From Vibrio viridaestus (lineage in GTDB: Bacteria > Pseudomonadota > Gammaproteobacteria > Enterobacterales > Vibrionaceae), in NCBI RefSeq assembly GCF_003856525.1, contig NZ_RJVQ01000010.1, forward strand, positions 1 through 64,000: a stretch of DNA of 64,000 bases, read 5' to 3'. The notes beneath the pieces are model-generated. The model was not told the origin of the DNA and made no database searches. It saw only the letters and a program-made list of their open reading frames with translations. The position numbers and the translations under genes are program-made. Below are positions 1 through 9,189 of this stretch, one piece after another. The stretch's first letter is position 1, and each line of letters opens with the position of its first letter.

Positions 1-173
1 TAATGTAATGTTGAATTGACTGTGCCAAACATTCATTCTTAAAAAGAAATCCTGTTCGATTTGGTCACTCGTATCATTGATAAAATCTTTTGGATGTTTA
101 TCCGACGAGTGCCCACACAGATTGATAGGTTTATATTGTTAAAGAGCTAACTTCAGGATTACTCCGTGAAGTG
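1..173 (-). other. rRNA operon 5' leader with boxA antitermination element
   Basis: Read on the minus strand this stretch begins just after a strong promoter and contains GCTCTTTAACA at 137-147, the boxA-type sequence of gammaproteobacterial rRNA leaders. It is followed by AATCTGTGTGGGCACTCG, which is the same word found in Vibrio and E. coli rrn leaders and spacers. The 16S gene itself must lie to the left, outside the window. The leader is expected to load Nus factors and to pair with the far side of 16S during RNase III processing. I see no tRNA or rRNA body inside the window. Confidence 0.8.
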
Positions 174-180
174 GAGGTGC

Positions 181-208
181 ATTGTATAGAGATAAAAGGA
201 AGTGTCAA
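181..208 (-). promoter_or_regulatory. rRNA operon P2-like promoter
   Basis: On the minus strand a perfect -35 TTGACA (203-208) is followed by a 16-base spacer and a -10 TACAAT (181-186). The 16-base spacing and the following GCACCTCC discriminator are typical of rRNA promoters, which initiate poorly when ppGpp is high. The start site should be near 174, about 27 bases before boxA. It lies downstream of the stronger P1-like promoter. Confidence 0.8.
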
Positions 209-284
209 ACACTTTTTGTTACTTTTATTTCTCACCTCATACTCACTGCTTCAAAGTTCTTAGAACTCATCTGCCGTGTCAGTG

Positions 285-365
285 AGGCGGCATTATAGGG
301 AGTTCGATAATAAGCGCAAGCATTTTTTAAGAAAAACTAAAATTATTTTATTTCTTAGCTTAATA
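285..365 (-). promoter_or_regulatory. rRNA operon P1-like promoter with UP element
   Basis: On the minus strand the -35 TTGCGC (314-319), a 16-base spacer and the -10 TATAAT (292-297) are followed by GCCGCCTCACTGACACGG. The run AACTCCCTATAATG and the CACTGACACGG tail are nearly those of E. coli rrn P1 promoters. Bases 320-365 upstream of the -35 are almost pure A/T and fit an UP element with possible Fis sites. The GC-rich discriminator predicts growth-rate and stringent control. Transcription runs left, away from fre. Confidence 0.88.
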
Positions 366-371
366 ATGGAG

Positions 372-415
372 AAAAACCAGAAAATAGACGAATAATTCAC
401 CATTTCCTGGTTTTC
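372..415 (-). terminator. possible terminator of the ubiD-ferredoxin-fre operon
   Basis: Just after the fre stop, CTGGTTTT (407-414) can pair with AAAACCAG (373-380), giving an 8-bp stem with a loop of about 26 bases. On the minus strand the stem ends in a short T-run. The loop is long, so efficiency is uncertain, but its place between fre and the rRNA promoters makes biological sense. Confidence 0.4.
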
Positions 416-427
416 ATGAAGCATAAA

Positions 428-1141
428 TCAAATAAATGCGTAAGCGTCAGCAAACATACATTCACTTCTTGCTGATTTATGTTGCGTGAAGCGTTCTCTC
501 GCGGCTCCCGCCATTTCAAAACGTCCAGCGATATAAATGTCAAAGTTCTCGAGCGTTGCAAAGTCTTCTTCTATTGCTTCAAGAACATTACCGAGCTTAC
601 CTGTCCAATTATTTTCAGCTTGTTCGATAACAGGAACGAATGAAATATTAGAATAGTTCTGAACCAATAGTTCCAACTCTTCTTTTGCATATAATTGGTC
701 TGCAGTCTTCGCTCCCCAGTACAAGTGCACAGGGCGATTTACTTTTTGCTCAACACAATGGTCTAAAATAGAACGCACATAACTAAAGCCAGTGCCACCA
801 GCGACAAGTAAGATAGAACGATCGCTGTCCTCTTTAAATGAAGCGTTACCATGAGGTGCATCGATTTCGATTTCTTCACCTTCAGCCAACGATTTTTTCA
901 TTAGATCGACCACTTCTATTGCGTAAGCGTTGTGCTCCGCAGCACCGATGTGAAGTTCTAATTCACCTTCAAGTCGGAAAGGGCTACTCGCAATAGAGAA
1001 AGGACGTTTATCTTTTTCCCCCATCACTACCATTAAATACTGGCCCGCTTTAAAAGGAATACTCTGAGAAGGTTGAAGCAGAACCTTATAGGTATTACAC
1101 GCTAAAGGTGTAATAGACTTTACTTTACATTTGATCGTCAT
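428..1141 (-). CDS. fre: NAD(P)H-flavin reductase Fre
   Basis: This 237-residue protein belongs to the Fre/LuxG flavin reductases, which reduce free FMN, FAD or riboflavin with NAD(P)H in the cytoplasm. The FAD/flavin-binding half carries RPFSIAS near residue 46, and the NAD half carries [10 protein letters not shown] near residue 115, both diagnostic for the family. The length matches E. coli Fre (233). It is the last gene of a leftward set with a [2Fe-2S] ferredoxin 21 bases upstream and ubiD before that. Reduced flavin could serve UbiX/UbiD chemistry or iron reduction. The ferredoxin neighbour raises the chance that the pair acts as a two-part electron-transfer module. Confidence 0.93.
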   Translation of the reverse strand: MTIKCKVKSITPLACNTYKVLLQPSQSIPFKAGQYLMVVMGEKDKRPFSIASSPFRLEGELELHIGAAEHNAYAIEVVDLMKKSLAEGEEIEIDAPHGNASFKEDSDRSILLVAGGTGFSYVRSILDHCVEQKVNRPVHLYWGAKTADQLYAKEELELLVQNYSNISFVPVIEQAENNWTGKLGNVLEAIEEDFATLENFDIYIAGRFEMAGAARERFTQHKSARSECMFADAYAFI

Positions 1142-1162
1142 TTTATTTTTTATACCTCTAAC

Positions 1163-1432
1163 TTACTCTTCAAAAGTAAGTATCAAATTACTTTTTGCGA
1201 ATGCCTGACAAGGAAATATCCACCCATATTTAATTTCATCTTTTGTTAATACAGGCTCCAGATGATAATCGACATCACCTTCAAGCTTACGACACATACA
1301 TGCCGCGCAAGCGCCAACACGACAACGGTTGGGGAAAGAGATCTGCTGGTTGAGCGCAGCCTCTAATATTGTCTGTCCCGCCGAAACCGTAAACTGCACT
1401 TTACTAGGTAGTAATAAAACAGTATGGCTCAT
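1163..1432 (-). CDS. plant-type [2Fe-2S] ferredoxin
   Basis: This 89-residue protein has the plant-type ferredoxin cysteine pattern: C37-x4-C42-x2-C45 (CRVGACAAC) and C75 in IFPCQ, which together ligate one [2Fe-2S] cluster. An extra cysteine, C47, follows. No other domain is present. The start ATG overlaps the ubiD stop by four bases (ATGA), so translation is probably coupled to ubiD, and fre follows 21 bases later. Ferredoxin plus Fre resembles the two halves of phenol-hydroxylase or CDP-deoxysugar reductase subunits, but here they are separate genes. The electron acceptor is unknown. Confidence 0.88.
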   Translation of the reverse strand: MSHTVLLLPSKVQFTVSAGQTILEAALNQQISFPNRCRVGACAACMCRKLEGDVDYHLEPVLTKDEIKYGWIFPCQAFAKSNLILTFEE

Positions 1433-3282
1433 AGAATATCTAACTCATCCCAAATTGCATCAATCTTAACCACTAATTTAGGATCTTTCTTGATGGGGTT
1501 GCCCCACTCTCGTTGAACTTCACCTGGCCATTTATTCGTAGCATCAAAAGCTAACAAACTGCTTTTGTCAGATGAGCCTTCAACTTTAAGAATATCTCTG
1601 GTTGGATCGATTCGGGTTGTGATTGCCCAAATCACGTCATTCCAATCACGAATATTTACATCTTCTTCAAATAAAGCAATGAACTTTGCGTCACTTACTA
1701 GTTGAAGATTTTTCATCATATACTGCAGAAGCTCCTTAGCTTGTCCTGCTGCGTCTTTCTTCATACTAGCAAGGATAAACCGATGGCCTGTCGTTTGTGG
1801 TAGATAGATATCAACTATATTACTGAATTGCGTCTTCCATTCAGGGACGATTGTCGAATTAAAACTCTTGTATTCAAGTACGTCATTCATTCCTGTCATC
1901 GCTAATTCTGGCTCCCATTTTATGGTGGCATCTAACCCCATTTTGGAACCAAGCCCAACGACAGGAGAAGCGAAATCTAGCGAATCAATCGGAGTGTTAT
2001 CGACGAACAGAGAATCAGCTACCGGCGCCATATTGTCGACCATGGCTTTAACGACTTCGTCCCAATCTCGAGCATTGACGCTTTCATCACATACAATCAC
2101 GTATTTGGTATACATGAATTGGCGTAAGAATGACCATACCCCCATCATGACGCGCTTCGCATGCCCAGGGTATTGTTTTTTCATCGTAACTACGGCCATA
2201 CGATAAGAACAGCCTTCAGGTGGGAGATAAAAATCCACTATTTCTGGGAATTGCTTTTGCAATATAGGAACAAATACTTCATTAAGAGCAACACCTAAGA
2301 CTGCAGGCTCATCAGGTGGACGTCCTGTGTAGGTACTATGATAGATAGCGTCTTTACGCATTGTAATATGTGTAATGGTAAAAACATGATGCTTTTCGAC
2401 TTCATTAAAGTAACCAGTATGGTCGCCGTAAGGACCTTCATCAGCTAACTCATTAGGATCAATAAAGCCTTCAAGTACAATTTCCGCACTCGCCGGTATG
2501 TCTAAATCATTACTGATTGATTTAACCACTTCTGTTTTACTACCGCGTAATAATCCAGCAAAAGCATACTCAGACAAAGTATCAGGCACCGGAGTCACTG
2601 CACCTAATATTGTGGCAGGATCAGCGCCAAATGCGACGGACACTGGAAAAGGTTCCCCTGGATTCGATTCCATCCAATCTCGAAAATCGAGAGCTCCTCC
2701 ACGATGAGCCAACCAGCGCATAATAATCTTATTTTTGGATAATTTTTGCTGGCGATAAATACCAATGTTCTGCCGCTTCTTAGTTGGGCCTTTTGTGACT
2801 GTAAGTCCCCATGTTAATAACGGGGCAACATCACCAGGCCAACAGCTCATCACGGGAATTCTATCTAAATCGACTTGACTACCTTCCAAGATAATCTCCT
2901 GACACGGTGCCTTTTTCAGTCGCTTCGCAGGCATGTTCAGAACCTGTTTAAATACAGGAAGTTTATCGATGGCATCTTTAAAACCGCTCGGCGGCTCTGG
3001 CTCTTTTAAATAGGCAAGAAGTTTCCCGACTTCTCTGAGCTCTTTAACATTTTCTCTTCCCATACCTATTGCAACTCTTTTGGGTGTACCAAAAAGGTTA
3101 GTAAGGACGGGGGTATCGTAACCGATTGGATTCTCAAACAATAGAGCAGGCCCTCCCGCTCTGAGGGTCCTATCACTGATCTCTGTCATTTCATAACGAG
3201 GGTCGATGGGATATTTGATACGCTTTAACTGACCATGTTCTTCCAGATAATCCAGAAATCCGCGCATATCCTTAAATTTCAT
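1429..3282 (-). CDS. ubiD: 4-hydroxy-3-polyprenylbenzoate decarboxylase UbiD
   Basis: UbiD removes the carboxyl group from 3-octaprenyl-4-hydroxybenzoate in ubiquinone synthesis, using the prenylated FMN made by UbiX. The start [19 protein letters not shown] and the block IGIYRQQ near residue 174 are typical of UbiD. At 617 residues it is longer than E. coli UbiD (497), with extra sequence at the C-terminal end; long forms are familiar in Vibrio. It is the first gene of the ubiD-ferredoxin-fre set, and a secreted protein of unknown role lies 70 bases upstream in the same direction. Protein identity is secure; the role of the C-terminal extension is not known. Confidence 0.93.
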   Translation of the reverse strand: MKFKDMRGFLDYLEEHGQLKRIKYPIDPRYEMTEISDRTLRAGGPALLFENPIGYDTPVLTNLFGTPKRVAIGMGRENVKELREVGKLLAYLKEPEPPSGFKDAIDKLPVFKQVLNMPAKRLKKAPCQEIILEGSQVDLDRIPVMSCWPGDVAPLLTWGLTVTKGPTKKRQNIGIYRQQKLSKNKIIMRWLAHRGGALDFRDWMESNPGEPFPVSVAFGADPATILGAVTPVPDTLSEYAFAGLLRGSKTEVVKSISNDLDIPASAEIVLEGFIDPNELADEGPYGDHTGYFNEVEKHHVFTITHITMRKDAIYHSTYTGRPPDEPAVLGVALNEVFVPILQKQFPEIVDFYLPPEGCSYRMAVVTMKKQYPGHAKRVMMGVWSFLRQFMYTKYVIVCDESVNARDWDEVVKAMVDNMAPVADSLFVDNTPIDSLDFASPVVGLGSKMGLDATIKWEPELAMTGMNDVLEYKSFNSTIVPEWKTQFSNIVDIYLPQTTGHRFILASMKKDAAGQAKELLQYMMKNLQLVSDAKFIALFEEDVNIRDWNDVIWAITTRIDPTRDILKVEGSSDKSSLLAFDATNKWPGEVQREWGNPIKKDPKLVVKIDAIWDELDIL

Positions 3283-3352
3283 GAGGGTACTGCCTATGAT
3301 GAACTTTAGAGCAGTATACCAAAAATCATCGTAAATCGAGTTTCGATTTTAA

Positions 3353-4348
3353 TTAGTTATCCAAAACTTGTTGCAGTACTTTATGATTCACCTTCACATT
3401 AGTCGCAATCAAATCACTCAATAACGTCCTATAACCCTGCTCCTTTAGCGCACTTGCTACATAATAAGCCTGATCACTGTCTTTCATCTGAGTAATTAAG
3501 TAGTTTTTTACGTGATCGGGTAATGGCTGAATCCGCGTCAGAGCGACCAATGCTTGCTGCTTCAATCTCGGGTTTTTACTGGCCAACATAATTTGATTGA
3601 TAGCAAAGCTATCGTCTTTGAGATTACTTAACCGAGTGAGCTCATTTTCCATATTGATATCCGCTTTCATCAACCAAAATAATTTATACAGCTTTGGATC
3701 GTTGCTCGCCCGTACTAAGGTTGCCATTGCGGCAGAAGATGGTAACCAAGTCGTCACTTTCGTTTCTGTAATCTGAGCAACAAGAGAATGAACGGCTTCA
3801 TCGGTTAAACTGTCGATTTCTCGATTAAGTAATGCTTCATGTTCATGAACGAACTGTTCATCACCGGATAACCAGTCGCGTAAATTCAACTCATTGTGTT
3901 CGGCTTTTAGAATGAAGTCCAACGTACTCTTGTCTTGAATCCAAGCTTTTAAGATACGGTTAGCGATATTGGGGTAATCAAATGCGGGTAACGTAAACTC
4001 ATAACCATCGCCCTTTTGCAGGACGTAATAAACAGGCTTTAACGACCTCTGTTCGACGACGAAATGCTTCATTTGCACTGAAAGAACCGCATTTTCATCG
4101 TACAGTTTTTTTATCAGCATATAACGAAGCGATTCCTGCTGAGGAAATGCTAGCTGATCAAGAGCGAACTCGAGCGAGTCTATATCGTCTTTCTTTACGT
4201 ATTCCATCAACTCTGAGACTTTATTCTGCAACTGCTTATCCTGCAGCAGCTGATTTCTCTCAGTCATAGAAATATCGGCGGCGGACACACTAAAAGGTGC
4301 CAGCAACGAAAAAGAAAGAAGTAATGATGACAACATTCCTTGTTGCAT
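3353..4348 (-). CDS. secreted protein of unknown function, helical repeats likely
   Basis: I do not recognise a named family. The 331-residue product begins with a clear signal peptide (hydrophobic LSSLLLSFSLLAPFSVSA, cleavage after about residue 23), so it should reach the periplasm. The rest is helix-rich, with regularly spaced leucines and alanines and phrases such as KNPRLKQQALVALTRI near the end that resemble HEAT-type repeats. There is no lipobox and no membrane anchor. The start has a strong ribosome site (AGGAGAGG) six bases upstream. It lies between rho and ubiD in the same direction, with a terminator separating it from rho. Confidence 0.7.
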   Translation of the reverse strand: MQQGMLSSLLLSFSLLAPFSVSAADISMTERNQLLQDKQLQNKVSELMEYVKKDDIDSLEFALDQLAFPQQESLRYMLIKKLYDENAVLSVQMKHFVVEQRSLKPVYYVLQKGDGYEFTLPAFDYPNIANRILKAWIQDKSTLDFILKAEHNELNLRDWLSGDEQFVHEHEALLNREIDSLTDEAVHSLVAQITETKVTTWLPSSAAMATLVRASNDPKLYKLFWLMKADINMENELTRLSNLKDDSFAINQIMLASKNPRLKQQALVALTRIQPLPDHVKNYLITQMKDSDQAYYVASALKEQGYRTLLSDLIATNVKVNHKVLQQVLDN

Positions 4349-4404
4349 ACACCTCTCCTAAGGATTCCTTTTCCTAGATTGTGGTTATAGATAAAGCGTA
4401 AAGC

Positions 4405-4440
4405 AAATAAAAACGCCATCGTATCCGTCGATGGCGCTTT
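4405..4440 (-). terminator. intrinsic terminator after rho (bidirectional shape)
   Basis: CGCCATCG (4414-4421) pairs with CGATGGCG (4429-4436) around a 7-base loop. On the minus strand, after rho, the stem is followed by TTTTTATTT. On the plus strand it is followed by CTTTTCTTT. The 8-bp GC-rich stem 16 bases beyond the rho stop makes this the likely rho terminator. Confidence 0.85.
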
Positions 4441-4455
4441 TCTTTATCTATTTTG

Positions 4456-5715
4456 TTATTGACGTCTCATCGCATCAAAAAACTCATCATTGGTTTTGGT
4501 CATAGCCAACTTATCAATGAGGAATTCCATCGCGTCAGTCTCACCCATAGGGTGAACAATTTTACGTAAGATCCACATTTTTTGTAGCTCGTCAGTCTTA
4601 GTAAGAAGCTCTTCACGACGAGTACCTGAGCGATTGAAATCAATAGCAGGGAAGACACGCTTTTCTGCAATCTTACGATTCAGGTGCAGTTCCATGTTAC
4701 CTGTGCCTTTAAATTCTTCGTAGATAACCTCATCCATTTTCGAACCAGTATCTACAAGAGCAGTTGCGATGATTGTTAAACTACCGCCCTCCTCTACATT
4801 ACGTGCAGCACCAAAGAAACGTTTTGGACGATGTAATGCGTTTGCATCCACACCACCAGTCAGTACTTTACCCGATGATGGAACAACTGTGTTGTAGGCA
4901 CGAGCAAGACGAGTAATCGAATCGAGTAAGATAACCACATCTTTCTTATGCTCAACCAAACGTTTCGCTTTCTCAATCACCATCTCAGCAACTTGAACAT
5001 GGCGAGATGCTGGTTCATCAAAGGTAGAAGCAATCACTTCACCTTTTACCAAACGCTGCATCTCTGTTACTTCTTCAGGACGTTCATCGATTAGAAGTAC
5101 CATTAACTCACATTCGGGATGGTTGTGGGCGATGCTTTGAGCAATATTTTGCAGAAGCATTGTTTTACCCGCTTTAGGCGGAGCAACAATCAAACCGCGC
5201 TGACCTTTACCAATTGGTGAAGCAAGGTCAAGAACGCGCGCTGTAATGTCTTCCGTTGAGCCATTACCACGTTCCATCTTCATGCGTTCGTTAGCATGTA
5301 AAGGGGTTAAGTTTTCGAAAAGGATCTTGTTGCGAGCGTTATCAGGTTTGTCATCGTTGACAGAGTTCACTTTGAGAAGAGCAAAGTATCTTTCGCCTTC
5401 TTTCGGTGGGCGAATTTTACCGGAGATAGAATCTCCTGTTCGCAAGTTAAAACGACGAATCTGGCTCGGAGACACATAAATGTCATCAGGACCCGCTAAG
5501 TACGAGCTGTCAGCACTACGTAAGAAACCAAAACCATCTTGAAGGATTTCTAACACCCCATCCCCAAAAATATCCTCTCCACTTTTAGCATGCGCCTTTA
5601 GTATAGAAAAGATGATGTCCTGTTTACGTAGACGAGCTAAGTTCTCAAGCCCTAGGGATTCTCCCAGCTTGACGAGATCTGAAACAGCTCTGTTTTTTAA
5701 TTCTGTTAGGTTCAT
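4456..5715 (-). CDS. rho: transcription termination factor Rho
   Basis: Rho is the hexameric RNA-dependent ATPase that ends transcription at Rho-dependent sites. The protein is nearly identical to E. coli Rho: MNLTELKN start, RNA-binding cold-shock region with DGFGFLRS, Walker A PPKAGKTM, Walker [17 protein letters not shown] place the start at the ATG at 5715 (419 residues, exactly the E. coli length) because homology begins there; an in-frame TTG eight codons upstream would add an unconserved extension. About 165 bases of leader separate it from the trxA terminator, which fits the autoregulated rho leader known in E. coli. Confidence 0.97.
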   Translation of the reverse strand: MNLTELKNRAVSDLVKLGESLGLENLARLRKQDIIFSILKAHAKSGEDIFGDGVLEILQDGFGFLRSADSSYLAGPDDIYVSPSQIRRFNLRTGDSISGKIRPPKEGERYFALLKVNSVNDDKPDNARNKILFENLTPLHANERMKMERGNGSTEDITARVLDLASPIGKGQRGLIVAPPKAGKTMLLQNIAQSIAHNHPECELMVLLIDERPEEVTEMQRLVKGEVIASTFDEPASRHVQVAEMVIEKAKRLVEHKKDVVILLDSITRLARAYNTVVPSSGKVLTGGVDANALHRPKRFFGAARNVEEGGSLTIIATALVDTGSKMDEVIYEEFKGTGNMELHLNRKIAEKRVFPAIDFNRSGTRREELLTKTDELQKMWILRKIVHPMGETDAMEFLIDKLAMTKTNDEFFDAMRRQ

Positions 5716-5868
5716 TGTGGTGGATACTTGTTTAGTCAAAATAGGATCTGTTTGCTAGTAAATAAATTAAGAAAGATTTTGGTCTAAGGATTGACCAAGA
5801 AGTGAACACTTGTTTAATTAACGCTCGATAAACTAGCACTAAAAGTAAGTCTAGTCTAGGTTTTGTTT
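5716..5868 (-). promoter_or_regulatory. rho 5' leader region
   Basis: About 150 bases lie between the trxA terminator and the rho start without a convincing gene. The region is AT-rich and must hold the rho promoter and a long untranslated leader. In E. coli this leader is the target of Rho autoregulation; the same is likely here but I see no diagnostic motif. Confidence 0.45.
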
Positions 5869-5869
5869 T

Positions 5870-5910
5870 AATTCTAAAAATAAAACCGTACATTGATCAA
5901 TGTACGGTTT
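5870..5910 (-). terminator. intrinsic terminator after trxA
   Basis: Bases 5883-5910 form a perfect palindrome (AAACCGTACATTGA and its complement), immediately after the trxA stop. On the minus strand it is followed by TATTTTTAG. It is a strong hairpin and separates trxA from rho. Confidence 0.88.
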
Positions 5911-5919
5911 AATTTCTAA

Positions 5920-6246
5920 TTAAAGATTTGCGTCCAAAAACTCTTTTAGTTGAGTTTTAGACAACGCGCCAACCTTAGTAGCAGCAACGTTACCATCTTT
6001 AAACAGTAACAACGTAGGAATACCACGAATACCAAATTTTGGCGGTGTTCCTGCATTGTGGTCAATGTTCAACTTACCGATAGTGAGTTTGCCTTCGTAC
6101 TCATCCGCGATTTCATCTAGAATTGGAGCAATCATTTTACATGGACCGCACCATTCTGCCCAAAAATCAACAAGAACAGGGCCTGCAGCTTTGATCACAT
6201 CACTTTCAAAACTGTCATCAGTCAGCTGCAAAAATTTATCACTCAT
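5920..6246 (-). CDS. trxA: thioredoxin 1
   Basis: This 108-residue thioredoxin has the WCGPCK redox site, the conserved DFWAEW strand before it, and the cis-proline in [11 protein letters not shown]. It reduces protein disulfides in the cytoplasm and takes electrons from NADPH through thioredoxin reductase. The start at 6246 ([13 protein letters not shown]) is chosen because it gives the E. coli-like length and has GGAG upstream; a longer in-frame reading adds an unconserved basic tail. It is divergent from rhlB and lies upstream of rho, the usual gammaproteobacterial order. Confidence 0.96.
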   Translation of the reverse strand: MSDKFLQLTDDSFESDVIKAAGPVLVDFWAEWCGPCKMIAPILDEIADEYEGKLTIGKLNIDHNAGTPPKFGIRGIPTLLLFKDGNVAATKVGALSKTQLKEFLDANL

Positions 6247-6358
6247 CTTCGACTCCAATCTGTTTTTTCTGATCTGATTGCATAACAATCAGTAATTAGA
6301 TGCTCTATTGGAATGTATTTACTTTCGTATTGCAAGCCTAAGCTGATATTCTATAGCA

Positions 6359-7681
6359 ATGAAAAAGACACACATCACAGAGCAAAATTTCGCCGATTTG
6401 GGGTTAGAGCCTCAAATTACTGAAGGTTTGAAGCAAAAAGGGTTCGAATTCTGCACCCCAATTCAAGCTTTGGCGTTGCCGGTACTGCTCTCCGGCCGTG
6501 ATATTGCAGGCCAGGCCCAAACAGGGACTGGTAAAACGCTCGCGTTTCTCACTGCGACCTTTAACCACTTACTGACAACTCCGGTACGAGAAGGAAGAAG
6601 TTCCATCCAACCTCGAGCTATTATTATGGCACCAACTCGAGAGTTAGCGATACAAATTTTTAATGATGCGGAACCTTTGATTCAATCAACCGGTGTAAGC
6701 GCAGCGTTGGCTTATGGTGGCGAAAGTTACGATAAGCAATTAAAAAAATTAGAAAAAGGCGTTGATATTCTGATTGGAACAACTGGAAGAATCATCGATT
6801 TTTATAAACAACGAGTCTTTAACCTGAATGATATTCAAGTTGTCGTGCTGGATGAAGCGGACAGAATGTTCGATTTAGGCTTCATTAAAGACATCCGTTT
6901 CTTGTTCCGTCGTATGCCTGCACCTGCAGATAGATTGAATATGCTATTTTCAGCAACACTTTCTTATCGTGTTCAGGAACTGGCATTTGAGCACATGACA
7001 TCACCAGAACATATCGTGGTTGAACCGGAACAAAAAACAGGTCACCGCATTAAAGAAGAACTGTTTTATCCATCAAACGAACACAAAATGGCGTTACTGC
7101 AAACTCTCATCGAGGAAGAGTGGCCAGATCGAGCCATCATTTTTGCCAATACGAAGCATAAATGCGAGTCAATCTGGGGCCACTTAGCCGCAGACGGTCA
7201 CCGTGTGGGTCTTCTTACTGGAGATGTTCCACAGAAGAAACGCGAACGTATTCTAGAAGAGTTTACACAAGGTTCTCTGGATATTTTAGTAGCGACAGAT
7301 GTTGCAGCTCGCGGCTTACATATTCCTGAAGTGACTCACGTGTATAACTACGATTTACCTGATGACTGTGAAGATTATGTTCACCGCATTGGACGTACAG
7401 GTCGCGCAGGTGCAAGCGGTAGTTCAATCAGCTTTGCTTGTGAGGAATATGCAATTAATCTACCTGCAATCGAAGAATATATTGCACATTCAATTCCAGT
7501 ATCAGAATATGATTCGACTGCATTACTGGAAGATTTACCGGCTCCCCTAAAAATGAGACAGCGACAACCCCGTCAATCGCGTAGAACAAATACTGGTGGT
7601 TCTCATTCAAATAATCGTCGTTCGTCAAATAAGAATAGAAAGCCATATCCAAATAATAAGAACACAACACCAAGCAATTAA
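6359..7681 (+). CDS. rhlB: ATP-dependent RNA helicase RhlB
   Basis: RhlB is a DEAD-box helicase that unwinds structured RNA for the RNase E degradosome. All motifs are present: Q motif ahead of AQTGTGKT (motif I), PTRELA, DEAD, SAT (motif III), ARGLHIP and [10 protein letters not shown] (motif VI). The start MKKTHITEQ and the length of 440 match RhlB rather than the other DEAD helicases. The C-terminal tail after residue 395 is basic and rich in R, N and S, as expected for RNA binding. It sits divergent from trxA, and gppA follows 17 bases later, as in E. coli. Confidence 0.95.
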   Translation: MKKTHITEQNFADLGLEPQITEGLKQKGFEFCTPIQALALPVLLSGRDIAGQAQTGTGKTLAFLTATFNHLLTTPVREGRSSIQPRAIIMAPTRELAIQIFNDAEPLIQSTGVSAALAYGGESYDKQLKKLEKGVDILIGTTGRIIDFYKQRVFNLNDIQVVVLDEADRMFDLGFIKDIRFLFRRMPAPADRLNMLFSATLSYRVQELAFEHMTSPEHIVVEPEQKTGHRIKEELFYPSNEHKMALLQTLIEEEWPDRAIIFANTKHKCESIWGHLAADGHRVGLLTGDVPQKKRERILEEFTQGSLDILVATDVAARGLHIPEVTHVYNYDLPDDCEDYVHRIGRTGRAGASGSSISFACEEYAINLPAIEEYIAHSIPVSEYDSTALLEDLPAPLKMRQRQPRQSRRTNTGGSHSNNRRSSNKNRKPYPNNKNTTPSN

Positions 7682-7698
7682 GGAAGCTGACGTCGTAT

Positions 7699-9189
7699 AT
7701 GAGCTCTAACCAACCTTCACCGCTTTACGCTGCAATTGATCTCGGATCGAACAGCTTTCATATGCTTGTTGTCAGGCATATTGATGGTAGCGTACAGACA
7801 ATGGCAAAGATTAAACGTAAGGTACGTTTAGCTGCAGGTCTGAATGAACGCAACGAGCTGAGTGTGGAAGCCATGCAAAGAGGCTGGGATTGTCTGGCAC
7901 TTTTTGCAGAGCGATTACAGGATATTCCTCAAGAAAACATCCGTATTGTGGGTACGGCCACTTTAAGAACCGCCGTAAATGTTGATGTGTTTCTGTCTAA
8001 AGCGAATCGTATTTTGGGTTATGACATTAATGTCATTCCGGGTGAAGAAGAAGCAGCCACTATATATAAAGGAGTCGCTCACACTTCTGGTGGTATGGGA
8101 CGACGTCTAGTGGTTGATATTGGTGGAGCCAGTACCGAGCTTATCATCGGTGAGGGCTTTGAAGCTAAAGCACTCACCAGCTTGAAGATGGGTTGCGTTA
8201 CCTGGTTAGAAAAATATTTCAAAGATAGGCAGCTCACCGAAGCAAACTTTCGTTATGCCATAGAGGCAGCAAAACAGACGTTGCTTCCAATCCTTGAACA
8301 GTATCAATCTCTGGGATGGAATGTATGTGTTGGAGCCAGTGGTACGGTCCAGGCACTGCAGGAAATAATGTTGGCGCAAGGAATGGATGAGGTCATTACC
8401 CTATCTAAACTAAAACGTTTACAACAACAGGCAATGATGGCTGATCATTTAGAAGAGCTGGAAATTGTAGGATTAACGTTAGAAAGAGCACTCGTTTTTC
8501 CGAGTGGTCTTTCGATTTTGATTGCTATTTTCGAATCACTTAGCATTGATGCAATGACTCTGGCCGGTGGCGCTCTGCGTGAAGGTTTAGTTTATGAAAT
8601 GGTTAATGAACTGCGACAAAATGATATCCGCGCAAGAACGATAAAGAGTGTTCAAACCCGATATCAGATTGATCAGCCATATGCTAAGCAAGTGGCAGAG
8701 CTAGCTAGTGATCTTTTACAGCAATGCGGAGGTTCTGAGTGGATTCCTGAACCACAAGGCGAAATGCTGCTGTGTACCGCTGCTGAACTGCACGAAATCG
8801 GTCTTTCTATCGATTTCAAAAAAGGTGGCGAGCATGGCGCTTATCTCCTCCAACATTTGGACTTACCCGGCTATACCCGAGCACAGAAGCACTTTTTAAG
8901 TGAATTAACCCGACGTTATCGCGAAACTCTGACTGCATTGCCAGAACAGTATGCATTGTCTGCAGCAAGCGGTAAACGAGTACTTAGACTACTGCGCTTA
9001 GCAATATTGCTTACGCATCGTCGTAGCAAGGATTTACAACCCAATATCGTGCTGGTAGCGGAAGGTGACAATCTGACCATTAAGCTGGATAAAGAATGGC
9101 TGACCGAAAACCCTCTGACAAACGCTGAGATAGAAATCGAAGCCCATCGTCAGACAGACATAGGATGGCCACTTTCCATTTCGGCTTAA
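7699..9189 (+). CDS. gppA: guanosine pentaphosphate phosphohydrolase / exopolyphosphatase
   Basis: GppA hydrolyses pppGpp to ppGpp and belongs to the Ppx/GppA branch of the ASKHA ATPase fold. The first phosphate loop [13 protein letters not shown] lies at residues 11-23 and the second, [11 protein letters not shown], near residue 139; the C-terminal half is an HD-like helical domain. At 496 residues it is close to E. coli GppA (494), and the position behind rhlB supports GppA over Ppx. Its stop codon directly abuts the stop of the convergent sensor kinase gene, and no terminator is visible between them. Confidence 0.92.
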   Translation: MSSNQPSPLYAAIDLGSNSFHMLVVRHIDGSVQTMAKIKRKVRLAAGLNERNELSVEAMQRGWDCLALFAERLQDIPQENIRIVGTATLRTAVNVDVFLSKANRILGYDINVIPGEEEAATIYKGVAHTSGGMGRRLVVDIGGASTELIIGEGFEAKALTSLKMGCVTWLEKYFKDRQLTEANFRYAIEAAKQTLLPILEQYQSLGWNVCVGASGTVQALQEIMLAQGMDEVITLSKLKRLQQQAMMADHLEELEIVGLTLERALVFPSGLSILIAIFESLSIDAMTLAGGALREGLVYEMVNELRQNDIRARTIKSVQTRYQIDQPYAKQVAELASDLLQQCGGSEWIPEPQGEMLLCTAAELHEIGLSIDFKKGGEHGAYLLQHLDLPGYTRAQKHFLSELTRRYRETLTALPEQYALSAASGKRVLRLLRLAILLTHRRSKDLQPNIVLVAEGDNLTIKLDKEWLTENPLTNAEIEIEAHRQTDIGWPLSISA

